This document shows, in pieces, positions 52,766-61,518 of a stretch of 64,000 bases of DNA. Below the pieces are notes generated by a model. That model made no database searches. It saw nothing but the letters and a program-made list of their open reading frames with translations, and was not told where the DNA came from. The stretch's first letter is position 1. Each line of letters starts with the position of its first letter. Source of the stretch: Mariprofundus sp. UBA1536 (GTDB lineage Bacteria; Pseudomonadota; Zetaproteobacteria; Mariprofundales; Mariprofundaceae); the NCBI GenBank assembly GCA_002323245.1, contig DCPU01000008.1, positions 8,496 through 72,495 on the forward strand, read 5' to 3'. The translations under genes and the position numbers were made by a program.

Positions 52766-53671
52766 TTATTCACCCATTGCTTTGCGCAATATACCTTCAA
52801 TCATGTTGATATATCCTGCACCAGCACTGCCTTCCACCGCATCATCCATCACCATCAACGTTGCACCCGTAGCAGAAGCCACCCGCGAGGCAATGCGCCC
52901 CAAATGATAAGACTCAGACCAAATCTGCATAATCTGTTGCGCTTTCATCTGTTCAACCAAGGCGCTTAAATGTTTGGTCGAAGCCTCCACACCGGGTTTT
53001 GGCTCGATAAAGCCGACCACGTTAAAGCCAAAACGTTCTACAAAGTATCGATAAGAATCGTGATAAGTAACGATGCGCTGTGCTGCAACGCCTTTGTGTT
53101 GCCACGAAGCCACAAGTGCCTGTAATCGTTTCGAAAAAATATCGGCGCGTTGCTGATAATCGGATGCATGAGTTGGATCCAAAACAGCCAATCGTTTTGC
53201 CAAAGCTTGCCCCATTTGCGCCGCGCGCAAAGGATCCAACCACCAATGCGGATTACCTTCAGGATGCACATCTCCTGCTGAGCGATCGACATTGGCTTCT
53301 CCGCCAATCACATCAATCGTTTCACTGCCGGCAAAACTTCCTTCACGGCCTGGTAAAATATGCTCATTCCTCGACAGGGCCATCAGCGGTGGCAACCAAC
53401 CTGATTCCAAGGCTAGGCCGGCAGAAACTAACAGGTCAGCCTTGGCCAAGTGACGCGCAAGCGTGGGTTTACCTGGCACAAAGTGTGGGTCTTGCCCCAC
53501 CCTGGCCAAGCTCACCACTGTTGCCTTTTCGCCAGCAATTTCCTGGGTGATTTGTGCCAGAGCTGGCAGCGTTGCCACAATATACAGCTCAGCCTTTGCG
53601 GGCGAAGGCAAGATCAATAGTGCAGCGCAAGCAACCATCCATTTCATAGTGTTTGTTTTCATTATGTTCAT
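52766..53671 (-). CDS. ZnuA-like metal ABC transporter substrate-binding protein
   Basis: A 301-residue periplasmic cluster A-I binding protein with a signal peptide ending near PAKA. Candidate metal ligands are His in GQDPHFVPGKPT, His in HPEGNPHWWLDP, His in IVTYHDSYRYFVERFGF and an acidic residue in the last third. The His-rich loop of E. coli ZnuA is short or absent. GGAG is six bases before ATG 53671. It is between the outer-membrane gene and the permease, consistent with zinc (or manganese) uptake. Confidence 0.87.
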   Translation of the reverse strand: MNIMKTNTMKWMVACAALLILPSPAKAELYIVATLPALAQITQEIAGEKATVVSLARVGQDPHFVPGKPTLARHLAKADLLVSAGLALESGWLPPLMALSRNEHILPGREGSFAGSETIDVIGGEANVDRSAGDVHPEGNPHWWLDPLRAAQMGQALAKRLAVLDPTHASDYQQRADIFSKRLQALVASWQHKGVAAQRIVTYHDSYRYFVERFGFNVVGFIEPKPGVEASTKHLSALVEQMKAQQIMQIWSESYHLGRIASRVASATGATLMVMDDAVEGSAGAGYINMIEGILRKAMGE

Positions 53672-53700
53672 CAATTTCTCCTTTTTATATGCCAGTGTAT

Positions 53701-54795
53701 TTAGTATGCATGTGCGCCATGTGGGCCAATGGCCACCACCCAGCGAAAGAGCAAGGCATTAGCATTATCGCCAGCATTGATGCCATACACATCAGCAACT
53801 TGATCCAACGCGTGCCGCATTTGTTTGTATTGCAATGTTAAGTTTTGGAATTCACTGATTTTCCAGACCACTCCCACAGAAAGCGCCGTTTCTGTTGCTT
53901 TTGAAGCACCAACCACGCCTTGCAAGGCTGAGTAATCCAAGCGTGAAAAGACATGCCAATGGCGATCAAAACCAATATCAGCCAAGAGATACGCTCCATC
54001 TGTGGTGATATTACTTACGCCTACGCCCTGTTGTTGTTGGCTGCGCATAGCTTCAGCTTCGATATTCACGGCAAATGATTGTAAATTTTGGAATTTCCAA
54101 GCCATGTGTGCGCCGCTAATCGTGGAATTGGCATGGGATGCTGCAATACCGTTTTTTCCCGATACGATATTTGCGCCGAGCTCGAGCGTGGCATTCTCGC
54201 TACTATCCCAAACACCTGTCCAACGCAGCAAGCCTGCATAGTGCGGTTCGCCATTGGGGTTAAAGGCAACATCATTGGTATTGCTAAACAAACCAGCGGT
54301 CAGGGTATGTGCAGAATCACCGATAAAATATGGGCGCTCAACAAACAATCCATCACCCACAAAGGTTTCAGCGCCCAACACATTGACCAAACCATTGGGT
54401 CTATCGGCATAGATAAGCGCATGTGGGTGCACGCCATTGACTCGGCCAACAGGCAAAAATTTTCGCCCACTTTTAAGATTGATGTCATAAGGCAAATAAG
54501 AGGTAATAAAGCCCTCTTCCACTGCCATACCGCCATCAGCCCCTGTCACAGTCACATCCAATCTGGCATGAGGATCGATATTGGCGCCAAAGACAAACTC
54601 CGTTTCCGAGAGTGGTAAAAATGCACTACTGCCAGCGCCCGCATCTCCGCGAATTCGCTCGCCAGTGAAGTTACCAATCACTGAAATGGATGGATTTCCT
54701 GTGTTTTGTGTAGTGCTGCTGTTTATTTCTACAGCTTCGACATTAGCGTTAAAGATAAGTGTTATGGCGATGACCAAATAAAATTGATATTTCAT
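53701..54795 (-). CDS. Outer-membrane protein linked to zinc uptake
   Basis: A 364-residue exported protein with a signal peptide (about residues 1-21, FYLVIAITLIFNANVEA) and a beta-strand-rich, Gly/Asn-rich mature part with alternating hydrophobic residues, ending in aromatic residues (the last is Tyr), as for outer-membrane barrels. Its tail (FRWVVAIGPHGAHAY) is His-containing. The TonB plug is absent, so it is a porin-like channel rather than a TonB-dependent receptor. GAGGAG precedes ATG 54795. It heads a minus-strand run with the ZnuA- and ZnuB-like genes. Specific substrate is inferred from those neighbours only. Confidence 0.75.
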   Translation of the reverse strand: MKYQFYLVIAITLIFNANVEAVEINSSTTQNTGNPSISVIGNFTGERIRGDAGAGSSAFLPLSETEFVFGANIDPHARLDVTVTGADGGMAVEEGFITSYLPYDINLKSGRKFLPVGRVNGVHPHALIYADRPNGLVNVLGAETFVGDGLFVERPYFIGDSAHTLTAGLFSNTNDVAFNPNGEPHYAGLLRWTGVWDSSENATLELGANIVSGKNGIAASHANSTISGAHMAWKFQNLQSFAVNIEAEAMRSQQQQGVGVSNITTDGAYLLADIGFDRHWHVFSRLDYSALQGVVGASKATETALSVGVVWKISEFQNLTLQYKQMRHALDQVADVYGINAGDNANALLFRWVVAIGPHGAHAY

Positions 54796-54957
54796 AAATA
54801 ATTCTCCTCGAATGGTATTGGGGTATTCATAGGGAACGCCAAGCAAAGCCAGAAAACCTACGATTGCATAGCAAACGCAGGGATTTCGTCATCAAATGTT
54901 AGGATGAATATGGGCGCCTAAAAAACATCAGGCAGGCCCAAAATGGCTAAACTTAGC

Positions 54958-55326
54958 TTAGGAGAATGGTGGTGCGCGGGCTTGAAATGCAGCCAGCACT
55001 GCGCGCGGTTGGCAAACAGAGGTGACGGCATCATAAGGTATTTGAGCAAAAGGAATATCAAAGCTGACAACAACGCTGCTCATCAAACCGTGGCCGAGAA
55101 GCGATTCAATGTCGCAACTGATACAGTCTGATTGTGCCGAATGATAACCCTGTTCGTGCTGATGCACGACGCTCATGGCATACAAACACAGTAACATGGC
55201 CACAGCCGAGAACATCAGCTGAGTTTTCAACACCCATGTTTGTGATTTAATATGTTGCCACATGCGCCGCAGCTTAGTTGGCCTTTTACGCAAGGCAAGT
55301 GATGATGCATTGCTGTTACTCGCCAT
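54958..55326 (-). CDS. Small exported His/Cys-containing protein, DUF2946-like
   Basis: An approximately 122-residue protein with one membrane segment or signal anchor (LMFSAVAMLLCLYAM), then HQHEQGYHSAQSDCISCDIE and a tail ending RAPPFS. The mix of His and a CXXC pair after an export signal resembles small proteins encoded beside metal-uptake outer-membrane genes. Starts at 55347, 55326 and 55263 are in frame without a decisive ribosome site, and the upstream ones reach the divergent hemolysin III gene. The metal link is inferred from its position ahead of the zinc locus. Confidence 0.6.
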   Translation of the reverse strand: MASNSNASSLALRKRPTKLRRMWQHIKSQTWVLKTQLMFSAVAMLLCLYAMSVVHQHEQGYHSAQSDCISCDIESLLGHGLMSSVVVSFDIPFAQIPYDAVTSVCQPRAVLAAFQARAPPFS

Positions 55327-55345
55327 TACTTTTACATTCAAGCGC

Positions 55346-56005
55346 ATGATAAAACCTGTAATCAAAGCTAAGTTTTACCCGCCATTGGAAGAGTTTCTCA
55401 ATATCTATTCGCATGTATTGGGTTTGGTATTGAGCATGATCGGGCTTGTGTTCTTGATCCAGCTTGCTGTTTCAGCGGGCACAGTTTGGCATGTCGTTAG
55501 CTTTACCATCTTCGGCGTCAGCCTTATCACCCTTTATGCAGCATCATCGGTGTATCACTCCGCTAAGGATCCCATCATTCGTAATCGCTTGCGCGTGTTT
55601 GATCATGCTGCCATTTATGTGCTGATTGCAGGCACCTACACTCCGTTTACATTGGTCACGCTGCACGGGACCTTGGGCTGGACTATCTTTGGTATCACCT
55701 GGGCCATGGCCCTGATTGGCATTATCCTCAAGCTTTTTTATACGGGCCGCTTTAGTAAAACATCCACGGCCATGTATATCTTTATGGGTTGGATGATTGT
55801 ATTTGCCATCAAACCCTTAATCACTGCCTTTCCTACAGAGGGTATGACTTGGTTGGTGGCAGGCGGGCTTGCTTACACATTTGGTGCTGTGCTTTACAGC
55901 ATTAAAGCGATTCCGCTGAATCATGCCCTGTTTCATGTCTTGGTTTTGATGGGCAGCGGCTGTCATTTTATTGCAGTTTATGGCTATGTCTTAACTACCC
56001 CTTAA
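55346..56005 (+). CDS. Hemolysin III family membrane protein (YqfA/TrhA-like)
   Basis: A roughly 219-residue, seven-span protein of the PAQR superfamily. EEFLNIYSHVLGL, the YHSAKDPIIRNRLRVFDHAAIYVLIAGTYTPF block with the three potential zinc ligands (His in YHS, Asp-His in FDHA), and the last His pair near HALFHVLVLMGSGCHF are present. Relatives regulate membrane energetics or fluidity; cytolysis is doubtful. ATG 55346 gives the usual N-terminus; an in-frame ATG at 55262 would add 28 residues. Confidence 0.88.
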   Translation: MIKPVIKAKFYPPLEEFLNIYSHVLGLVLSMIGLVFLIQLAVSAGTVWHVVSFTIFGVSLITLYAASSVYHSAKDPIIRNRLRVFDHAAIYVLIAGTYTPFTLVTLHGTLGWTIFGITWAMALIGIILKLFYTGRFSKTSTAMYIFMGWMIVFAIKPLITAFPTEGMTWLVAGGLAYTFGAVLYSIKAIPLNHALFHVLVLMGSGCHFIAVYGYVLTTP

Positions 56006-56050
56006 ACACCCAACATTGCCGATAAAGACAAAGCAACTTATCATCGCCGC

Positions 56051-57619
56051 ATGAGTGACAAAGCCCAAGACGAACGCGATATTGATGAGATTTTAGCCAG
56101 CATTGATGCAATGCTGAGTCAGAAAGACACCTACCTCGAAGACCTGGATAAAAAGAAGCATATTCGCCAAGCTGCTGCCCATTCTGAAGTTGCCCTTGGT
56201 TTGTCGATGACCGCTGATCATCAAGCAGGTGCGGATGAAGACACCAACCCACGCCAACAACCCAAATTCACGCTTACAGATGATGATTTTGAAGTGGATC
56301 CTTTATCTTTAGCCATTCCCGAAGATGATGATATGGGTAGCAGCGAAGATAGCCTTGAAGTCACTGAATCTGCAGACGCGGAAGATGATGCAGGTGATGG
56401 CGAAAGCCAAGATGAATCAGCGCATCATGAATCCGAAATAGATGACTCTGAGCAAGATGCCATAGATGATGACTATGAAAGTCATCCATCTTTTGATGCT
56501 TTTCCTGAATCAGAAGTGGAAAAATCCGAACACGATTCTTTTACGGACGAAACCGCTATCGATGCCATCGCCAAAGCTTTTGCGGAAGAAAGCCCCGAAG
56601 ATATCGCCGAAGAAATTGAAGCGTCGTTTACTGAGCTTGAGCAAGAATTTAAGAGTGAACATTCAGTTGCCACGCCTCGCCACCGCATATTGCTTACTGA
56701 AGCGCTTTTAGAAACCAGCAAGCAAACACCGCTACCATTATGGCTAGATGTGGCTGATGATGAACCAGAACCAACGGATCAAGCTGAAAAGAAAGCTGAA
56801 AAGAAAACAGATAACAAAACTGCTGCTACTCAAGAAATCGTTGAAGATGATGCTGTTGCCGATGAAGTGGTTAGTGAACATTCGGAAGAAGCACAAAGTT
56901 TGGAAGATGAATTGTTTGCCAATGATGACGGAAATGACGCATTTGATGAAGATCCATTTTCTTTAAGCCAAGACGATACGAGCCCGCAAACATCAGATGA
57001 AAACGAAACTGATTCCTTGGAAGAAGAATCAGATGAATCAGATGAATCAGATGAATCAGATCAATCAGATGAACATGAAGCTGAATCAGACGCACTGGAA
57101 ACATCCACGTCTGATACTGACGAAAGCATTGAAACACCCGATGCGCCAACGGCTGCAAAATCTGAATTTGATGCTGTCTTTGATGCCATAGCCAATGATG
57201 ACACCATCACCTTTGATGTATCCGAAGCAATCACCGAAGATACTGTTTTTGGCATTGAAATGATTACTGAAAATGAGCTGATTGAAGCATTGGTGGAAGA
57301 TGCATCCAGCGAAGAAGCTCCCGTTGAAGATGAAGATTTTAGCGAGTTGGATGAAGCAGTAGCCTCAGCCAAAGCTGAAGAAGAAGCCGCTAAACAAGCC
57401 CTTGAAGCTGAAAGTTTGACTGCTTTGGTGCCGCCGTTGAGCAGCGAAGAGCTTTCATCCATTGCTGAATCCATCACTGCCGAAGTCAGCATCAAATTAA
57501 TCCAACACATTGAAGCCATCCTGCCATCGTTGATTCAGGAAACGATTCAAGGCTATATGCAAGCGGCCAAAGACAAGCAAGACAAGTCAACAACACCCAG
57601 CAACGAATTCGATATTTAA
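56051..57619 (+). CDS. Acidic linker protein with PopZ-like N- and C-terminal helices
   Basis: A 522-residue, extremely acidic protein. An N-terminal helix DIDEILASIDAMLSQ, with a short basic patch (KKKHIRQ) after it, is joined to a C-terminal helical region (about 465-510, beginning SSEELSSIAESITAEVSIKL) by about 400 residues of Asp/Glu/Ser/Ala linker. That layout is the one of PopZ polar-organising proteins (short N-terminal interaction helix, disordered acidic linker, C-terminal oligomerising helices), though alignment has not been done. No signal, membrane span or enzyme motif is seen. A 9-base tandem repeat (57026-57070) codes for Asp-Glu-Ser repeats. It is 31 bases ahead of valS. Confidence 0.65.
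   Translation: MSDKAQDERDIDEILASIDAMLSQKDTYLEDLDKKKHIRQAAAHSEVALGLSMTADHQAGADEDTNPRQQPKFTLTDDDFEVDPLSLAIPEDDDMGSSEDSLEVTESADAEDDAGDGESQDESAHHESEIDDSEQDAIDDDYESHPSFDAFPESEVEKSEHDSFTDETAIDAIAKAFAEESPEDIAEEIEASFTELEQEFKSEHSVATPRHRILLTEALLETSKQTPLPLWLDVADDEPEPTDQAEKKAEKKTDNKTAATQEIVEDDAVADEVVSEHSEEAQSLEDELFANDDGNDAFDEDPFSLSQDDTSPQTSDENETDSLEEESDESDESDESDQSDEHEAESDALETSTSDTDESIETPDAPTAAKSEFDAVFDAIANDDTITFDVSEAITEDTVFGIEMITENELIEALVEDASSEEAPVEDEDFSELDEAVASAKAEEEAAKQALEAESLTALVPPLSSEELSSIAESITAEVSIKLIQHIEAILPSLIQETIQGYMQAAKDKQDKSTTPSNEFDI
57026..57070 (+). repeat. Tandem 9-bp repeat inside the acidic protein gene
   Basis: Five consecutive 9-base units, GAATCAGAT four times then CAATCAGAT, in frame and coding for a Glu/Asp/Ser repeat. 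Length changes here would alter the linker by three residues at a time without a frameshift. Confidence 0.93.
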
Positions 57620-57650
57620 ACTTTAGACTTTAACCAAAACAGGAACATTC

Positions 57651-60290
57651 ATGACCAAACCAGTAAGCACTGCCTACGAACCGCAATCTATGGAGCCAGC
57701 CATTACCGAACAATGGCTCAATTCTGATGCCTTTAAACCCAATGATGCCGCTGAGAGTTATAGCATCACCCTGCCCCCACCAAATGTGACCGGCAGCCTG
57801 CATATGGGCCATGCCTTTTCGGGCACCATCCAAGATATTCTGATTCGCTGGCAACGTATGCTGGGCAAATCCGTGCTTTGGCAATTGGGCTTGGATCACG
57901 CCGGCATTGCCACACAAATGGTGGTTGAGCGCCAACTGGATGCCCAAGGTGTGCACCGCCGCGATTTGGGGCGCGAGAAATTCATCGAAAAAGTTTGGGA
58001 ATGGAAAGCTGAATCTGGCGGCACCATCCTCGGCCAAATGAAACATCTTGGTTTCTCCATTGATTGGTCTCGTGAGCGTTTCACCATGGATGAAACTTCA
58101 TCGAATGCCGTCAAAGAAGTGTTTGTGCGCCTGTTTGAAGAAGGCCTGATTTATCGCGGTAAACGTCTGGTCAACTGGGATCCAGTCTTAGAAACCGCTG
58201 TGTCCGATTTGGAAGTGGTGCATGAAGAAGAAGCCGGTCACTTCTGGCATATCCAATACCCCTACGCTGATGACCCAAGCCAACATATCGTTGTTGCCAC
58301 CACACGCCCTGAAACGTTACTGGGCGATGGCGCGGTGGCGGTGCATCCTGATGATGAGCGTTATAAGGATTTGATTGGTAAAGAGCTTATCTTGCCGCTT
58401 TGTGGTCGCACCATTCCTGTGGTGGCAGATACTTATGTGGATCCAGAATTTGGTACAGGTTGCGTGAAAATCACCCCAGCCCATGATTTTAACGATTATG
58501 AAGTGGGCAAACGCCATGATTTGCCGATGCGCAATATTTTTACCAATACGGCGCATATCAACAATGAGGACTTTATTCCTGAGCAATATGTGGGCCTCGA
58601 CCGCTACGAAGCGCGTGAACGTATTATCGCTGATTTGGATGCAGAAGGTTTGTTGTATAAAACCGAAGAGCATCTGCACAAGGTTGGCCGCGGCGATAGA
58701 TCACACGCCATTATTGAGCCTTACTTAACGGATCAATGGTATGTGGCCATCCAAGATTTGGCTGATCCTGCCATCAAAGCTGTGGAGGATGGTGATATTC
58801 GCTTTGTGCCACAACATTGGGAAAAAACTTATTTTGAATGGATGCGTAATATCAATGACTGGTGTATTTCGCGTCAGCTTTGGTGGGGTCATCAAATTCC
58901 AGCATGGTATTGCGCTGATTGTGAGCATATCACGGTTAGCCGCACTACGCCTGATTGCTGCGACGGTTGTGGTAGCAAAGCCATCAAACAAGATGAAGAT
59001 GTGCTCGATACCTGGTTCTCTTCTGGCTTATGGCCATTTTCTACGCTGGATTGGCCTGCCAATTCAGCAGAAATGGACAAATTCTATTCCACCAATGTGT
59101 TGGTGACTGGTTTTGATATCATCTTCTTCTGGGTTGCCCGCATGATTATGATGGGTCAAAAATTCACCGACAAAGTGCCGTTTAAAGATGTGTATATCCA
59201 CGCCTTGATTCGCGATAAAGATGGCCAAAAAATGTCCAAATCAAAAGGCAATGTGGTTGATCCTTTGCAAATGATTGATTTGTATGGCGCCGATGCTTTG
59301 CGCTTTACCCTAGCGCACATGGCTACGCCTGGCCGCGATGTGAAATTGGATGTCAAACGCATCGAATCCAACCGCAATTTCATGAACAAAATCTGGAACG
59401 CATCACGTTTTGTATTTATGAATCGTGGTGACGCCAAGCCCGATACCAACATCCAGCCGAACAATGATGTGAATGCTTGGATATTGCATGAGCTCAACCA
59501 AACCGCACAGGAAGTAGAAAAAGCCTTGCAAGAATATCGCTTTAATGAAGCCGCAGGCGCGCTCTACAACTTTATCTGGGGCACCTATTGCGATTGGTAT
59601 GTGGAAGCTGCCAAAGTGTCGTTGTACAAAGGTGATGAAGCCAGCAAAGAAGAAACGCAAATCGTCATGCTCACTGCCCTTGATGGTTGGTTACGTTTGC
59701 TGCACCCCATCTGTCCGTTTATCACTGAAAGCCTGTTCCAGGAGTTACACGGAGAAGAAGCGCGACTGGTCACTGCCGATTGGAAAGCATCTTTCCCAAG
59801 CAATCAAGCTGCCAGCAATCGTATGCAATTGGTGATGAATACGGTGAACGCCATTCGCTCGATTCGCGGCGAGATGAATGTATCACCAAGCAAAAAAATC
59901 GAAGCGCATATTGCTTTGGATGATGCTTTAAAAGCTGAGCTTGAAGGCCATGAAGCTGTGCTTAAGAGCTTAGCTAAGCTTGAATCGATTGCATGGGTGG
60001 CTGCCGATACTGAAGTGGAAAATGCAGCCATTGCGCCGCTTGCGCAGCTTAAAGTGTATTTGCCATTGGCAGGTCTTGTGGACGTGGCAGAAGAGCTGGC
60101 TCGCATTGAGAAAGCCATGGAAAAGGCCAACAAAGAAGTTGATGGCCTTAAAGGCAGATTGGGTAATGATAAGTTCGTTGCCAGCGCCCCTGAAGTTGTA
60201 GTTAGCAAAGCCAAAGCCGATTTGGCTGAGCTAGAAGCCAAGCTTGCAGAGCTGGAAGCCTCGAAATTAAAGCTGCAAGCCATTGCCTAA
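57651..60290 (+). CDS. valS: Valyl-tRNA synthetase
   Basis: An 879-residue class I synthetase. LPPPNVTGSLHMGHAF has the HIGH motif (HMGH), the editing CP1 domain is present with TTRPETLLGDGAVAVHP, and KMSKSKGNVVDP is the KMSKS loop. The C-terminal coiled-coil arm ends the protein. AGGAA precedes the ATG. Shorter than E. coli ValS (951) as in many other bacteria. Follows the acidic protein gene and precedes the MscS-like gene by 15 bases. Confidence 0.97.
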   Translation: MTKPVSTAYEPQSMEPAITEQWLNSDAFKPNDAAESYSITLPPPNVTGSLHMGHAFSGTIQDILIRWQRMLGKSVLWQLGLDHAGIATQMVVERQLDAQGVHRRDLGREKFIEKVWEWKAESGGTILGQMKHLGFSIDWSRERFTMDETSSNAVKEVFVRLFEEGLIYRGKRLVNWDPVLETAVSDLEVVHEEEAGHFWHIQYPYADDPSQHIVVATTRPETLLGDGAVAVHPDDERYKDLIGKELILPLCGRTIPVVADTYVDPEFGTGCVKITPAHDFNDYEVGKRHDLPMRNIFTNTAHINNEDFIPEQYVGLDRYEARERIIADLDAEGLLYKTEEHLHKVGRGDRSHAIIEPYLTDQWYVAIQDLADPAIKAVEDGDIRFVPQHWEKTYFEWMRNINDWCISRQLWWGHQIPAWYCADCEHITVSRTTPDCCDGCGSKAIKQDEDVLDTWFSSGLWPFSTLDWPANSAEMDKFYSTNVLVTGFDIIFFWVARMIMMGQKFTDKVPFKDVYIHALIRDKDGQKMSKSKGNVVDPLQMIDLYGADALRFTLAHMATPGRDVKLDVKRIESNRNFMNKIWNASRFVFMNRGDAKPDTNIQPNNDVNAWILHELNQTAQEVEKALQEYRFNEAAGALYNFIWGTYCDWYVEAAKVSLYKGDEASKEETQIVMLTALDGWLRLLHPICPFITESLFQELHGEEARLVTADWKASFPSNQAASNRMQLVMNTVNAIRSIRGEMNVSPSKKIEAHIALDDALKAELEGHEAVLKSLAKLESIAWVAADTEVENAAIAPLAQLKVYLPLAGLVDVAEELARIEKAMEKANKEVDGLKGRLGNDKFVASAPEVVVSKAKADLAELEAKLAELEASKLKLQAIA

Positions 60291-60305
60291 GGTGAAATAA
60301 AACCG

Positions 60306-60824
60306 ATGACCATACTTTCCATACTCGCTTTGTTACTCGGCTATTTTTTATCGCTGAGCTTTATCAATGGCACCATCAATAAGATTGCCACCCACAAGGG
60401 GATCAATCTTTATCGCATCAAATATATCAGTAAAACGATAACGATTGGGCTGACCGTATTCTTTATCATTCTGTTCTTTTTGCTGCTGGGTGTAGAGTAT
60501 TCGCAAGTATCGTTGTTTTTATCATCATTCTTTGCTGTGGCTGGCATTGCCCTGTTCGCCCAATGGTCGATTTTAAGCAATGTCACCGCCAGTTTGATTA
60601 TCTTTTTCGCCTTCCCTTATCGGGTGGGCGATAAGATTCGCATCGCCGACAAGGATGGTGATTTATCGGGCGTGATTGAAGAAATCACTATGTTTCATGT
60701 GATTCTCTCCCATGATAACACCGTCATCACCTACCCCAATAGCCTGATTCTGCAAAAAGCGATGATTAAGTTATCTGAAGAACAACCCACCATCACTGCT
60801 CCTGTTGCTGAGAAAGCTGATTAA
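60306..60824 (+). CDS. Minimal MscS-type mechanosensitive channel
   Basis: A 172-residue membrane protein with three spans (about residues 3-20, 41-66 and 71-105). The last leads into PYRVGDKIRIADKDGDLSGVIEEI, the conserved MscS pore-exit and beta-domain start. It ends soon after YPNSLILQKAMIKL, so the alpha/beta cytoplasmic vestibule of E. coli MscS is missing. It may act as a small channel or a partner subunit. It overlaps the start region of the next gene's longer alternative frame but not its chosen start. Confidence 0.8.
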   Translation: MTILSILALLLGYFLSLSFINGTINKIATHKGINLYRIKYISKTITIGLTVFFIILFFLLLGVEYSQVSLFLSSFFAVAGIALFAQWSILSNVTASLIIFFAFPYRVGDKIRIADKDGDLSGVIEEITMFHVILSHDNTVITYPNSLILQKAMIKLSEEQPTITAPVAEKAD

Positions 60825-60852
60825 CAAAGCGTTAGGAGATGATCACCACGCG

Positions 60853-61401
60853 ATGAACCCAATTGATACATCATCGGTTTTCCAAGCCAAGTTATTACGA
60901 CCAGCCAATACAGACGATGACGTATGGGCATTTATCATCTTGCCCAAAGATGCCAGCGCCAAACTGCCAAGGCGCGGTAGAACAAGCATCCGTGGAAGCA
61001 TCAATAACCAAAGCTTTCAGGCAACCCTTGAACCTGATGGCCAGCAAAGCCATTGGCTACGTATCGATAAAACATTACTCGAAACTGCAGGCGTTACCTT
61101 TGGTGATTTAGCCACATTTGAGATTACAGCAGTCGAAATCGAGCCAGAGCCAGCCATGCCCGCTGACTTTCAAGTTGCCTTAGCCGCCGCGCCCCAAGCC
61201 CGAGAAGTTTGGGAAAACACCTCCACCCTCGCCCACGTGGATTGGATTCATTGGATCACCACAGCCAAGCAGGATAAAACCAGAGCCAAACGCATCAATG
61301 AAGCTTGTGACAAACTCGCCTCAGGACAAAAGCGCGTGTGCTGCTTCGACCCATCGGGCTTCTACAGCAAAGCCCTTAGCGCACCCAAAGCAGCCGATTA
61401 G
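60853..61401 (+). CDS. DUF1905/YdeI-type (OmdA) family protein
   Basis: A 182-residue protein with a DUF1905 beta domain (FQAKLLRPANTDDDVWAFIILP, GRTSIRGSINNQSF) and a C-terminal YdeI/OmdA segment (FQVALAAAPQAREVWENTS, HWITTAKQDKTRAKRINEA). Function is unknown. The chosen ATG is at 60853; a TTG at 60805 in frame would overlap the MscS-like gene. It is the second protein in the window with the YdeI-type segment (first at 13324-13944). Confidence 0.82.
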   Translation: MNPIDTSSVFQAKLLRPANTDDDVWAFIILPKDASAKLPRRGRTSIRGSINNQSFQATLEPDGQQSHWLRIDKTLLETAGVTFGDLATFEITAVEIEPEPAMPADFQVALAAAPQAREVWENTSTLAHVDWIHWITTAKQDKTRAKRINEACDKLASGQKRVCCFDPSGFYSKALSAPKAAD

Positions 61402-61518
61402 TTTTGAAAATCTTGAGCCGTTAAAGCGGGCTCCTGCTAGGGTTTAGGCATCAATCTTTGCTCACATAAAATCAGATGATACCATCCACCAAGTTCAAAA
61501 TAGAAAGGATTCCCAACC

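Noticed and set aside
54850..54960. Zur-box-like palindrome upstream of the zinc locus
   Set aside because: Only a half resembling AAATGTTA was seen; no convincing palindrome, so no operator was called.
57061..57519. A 152-codon Ser-rich frame opposite the acidic protein gene
   Set aside because: It is the antisense of a strongly biased Glu/Asp gene, which always opens a Ser-rich frame. No ribosome site or homology.
59804..60283. A 159-codon minus-strand frame inside valS
   Set aside because: It is a shadow of the valS coiled-coil end (Ala/Ser-rich antisense); valS is the real gene.
61402..61518. GAGCC...GGGCTC hairpin before psd
   Set aside because: Short stem, no following T-run; not supported as a terminator or riboswitch.
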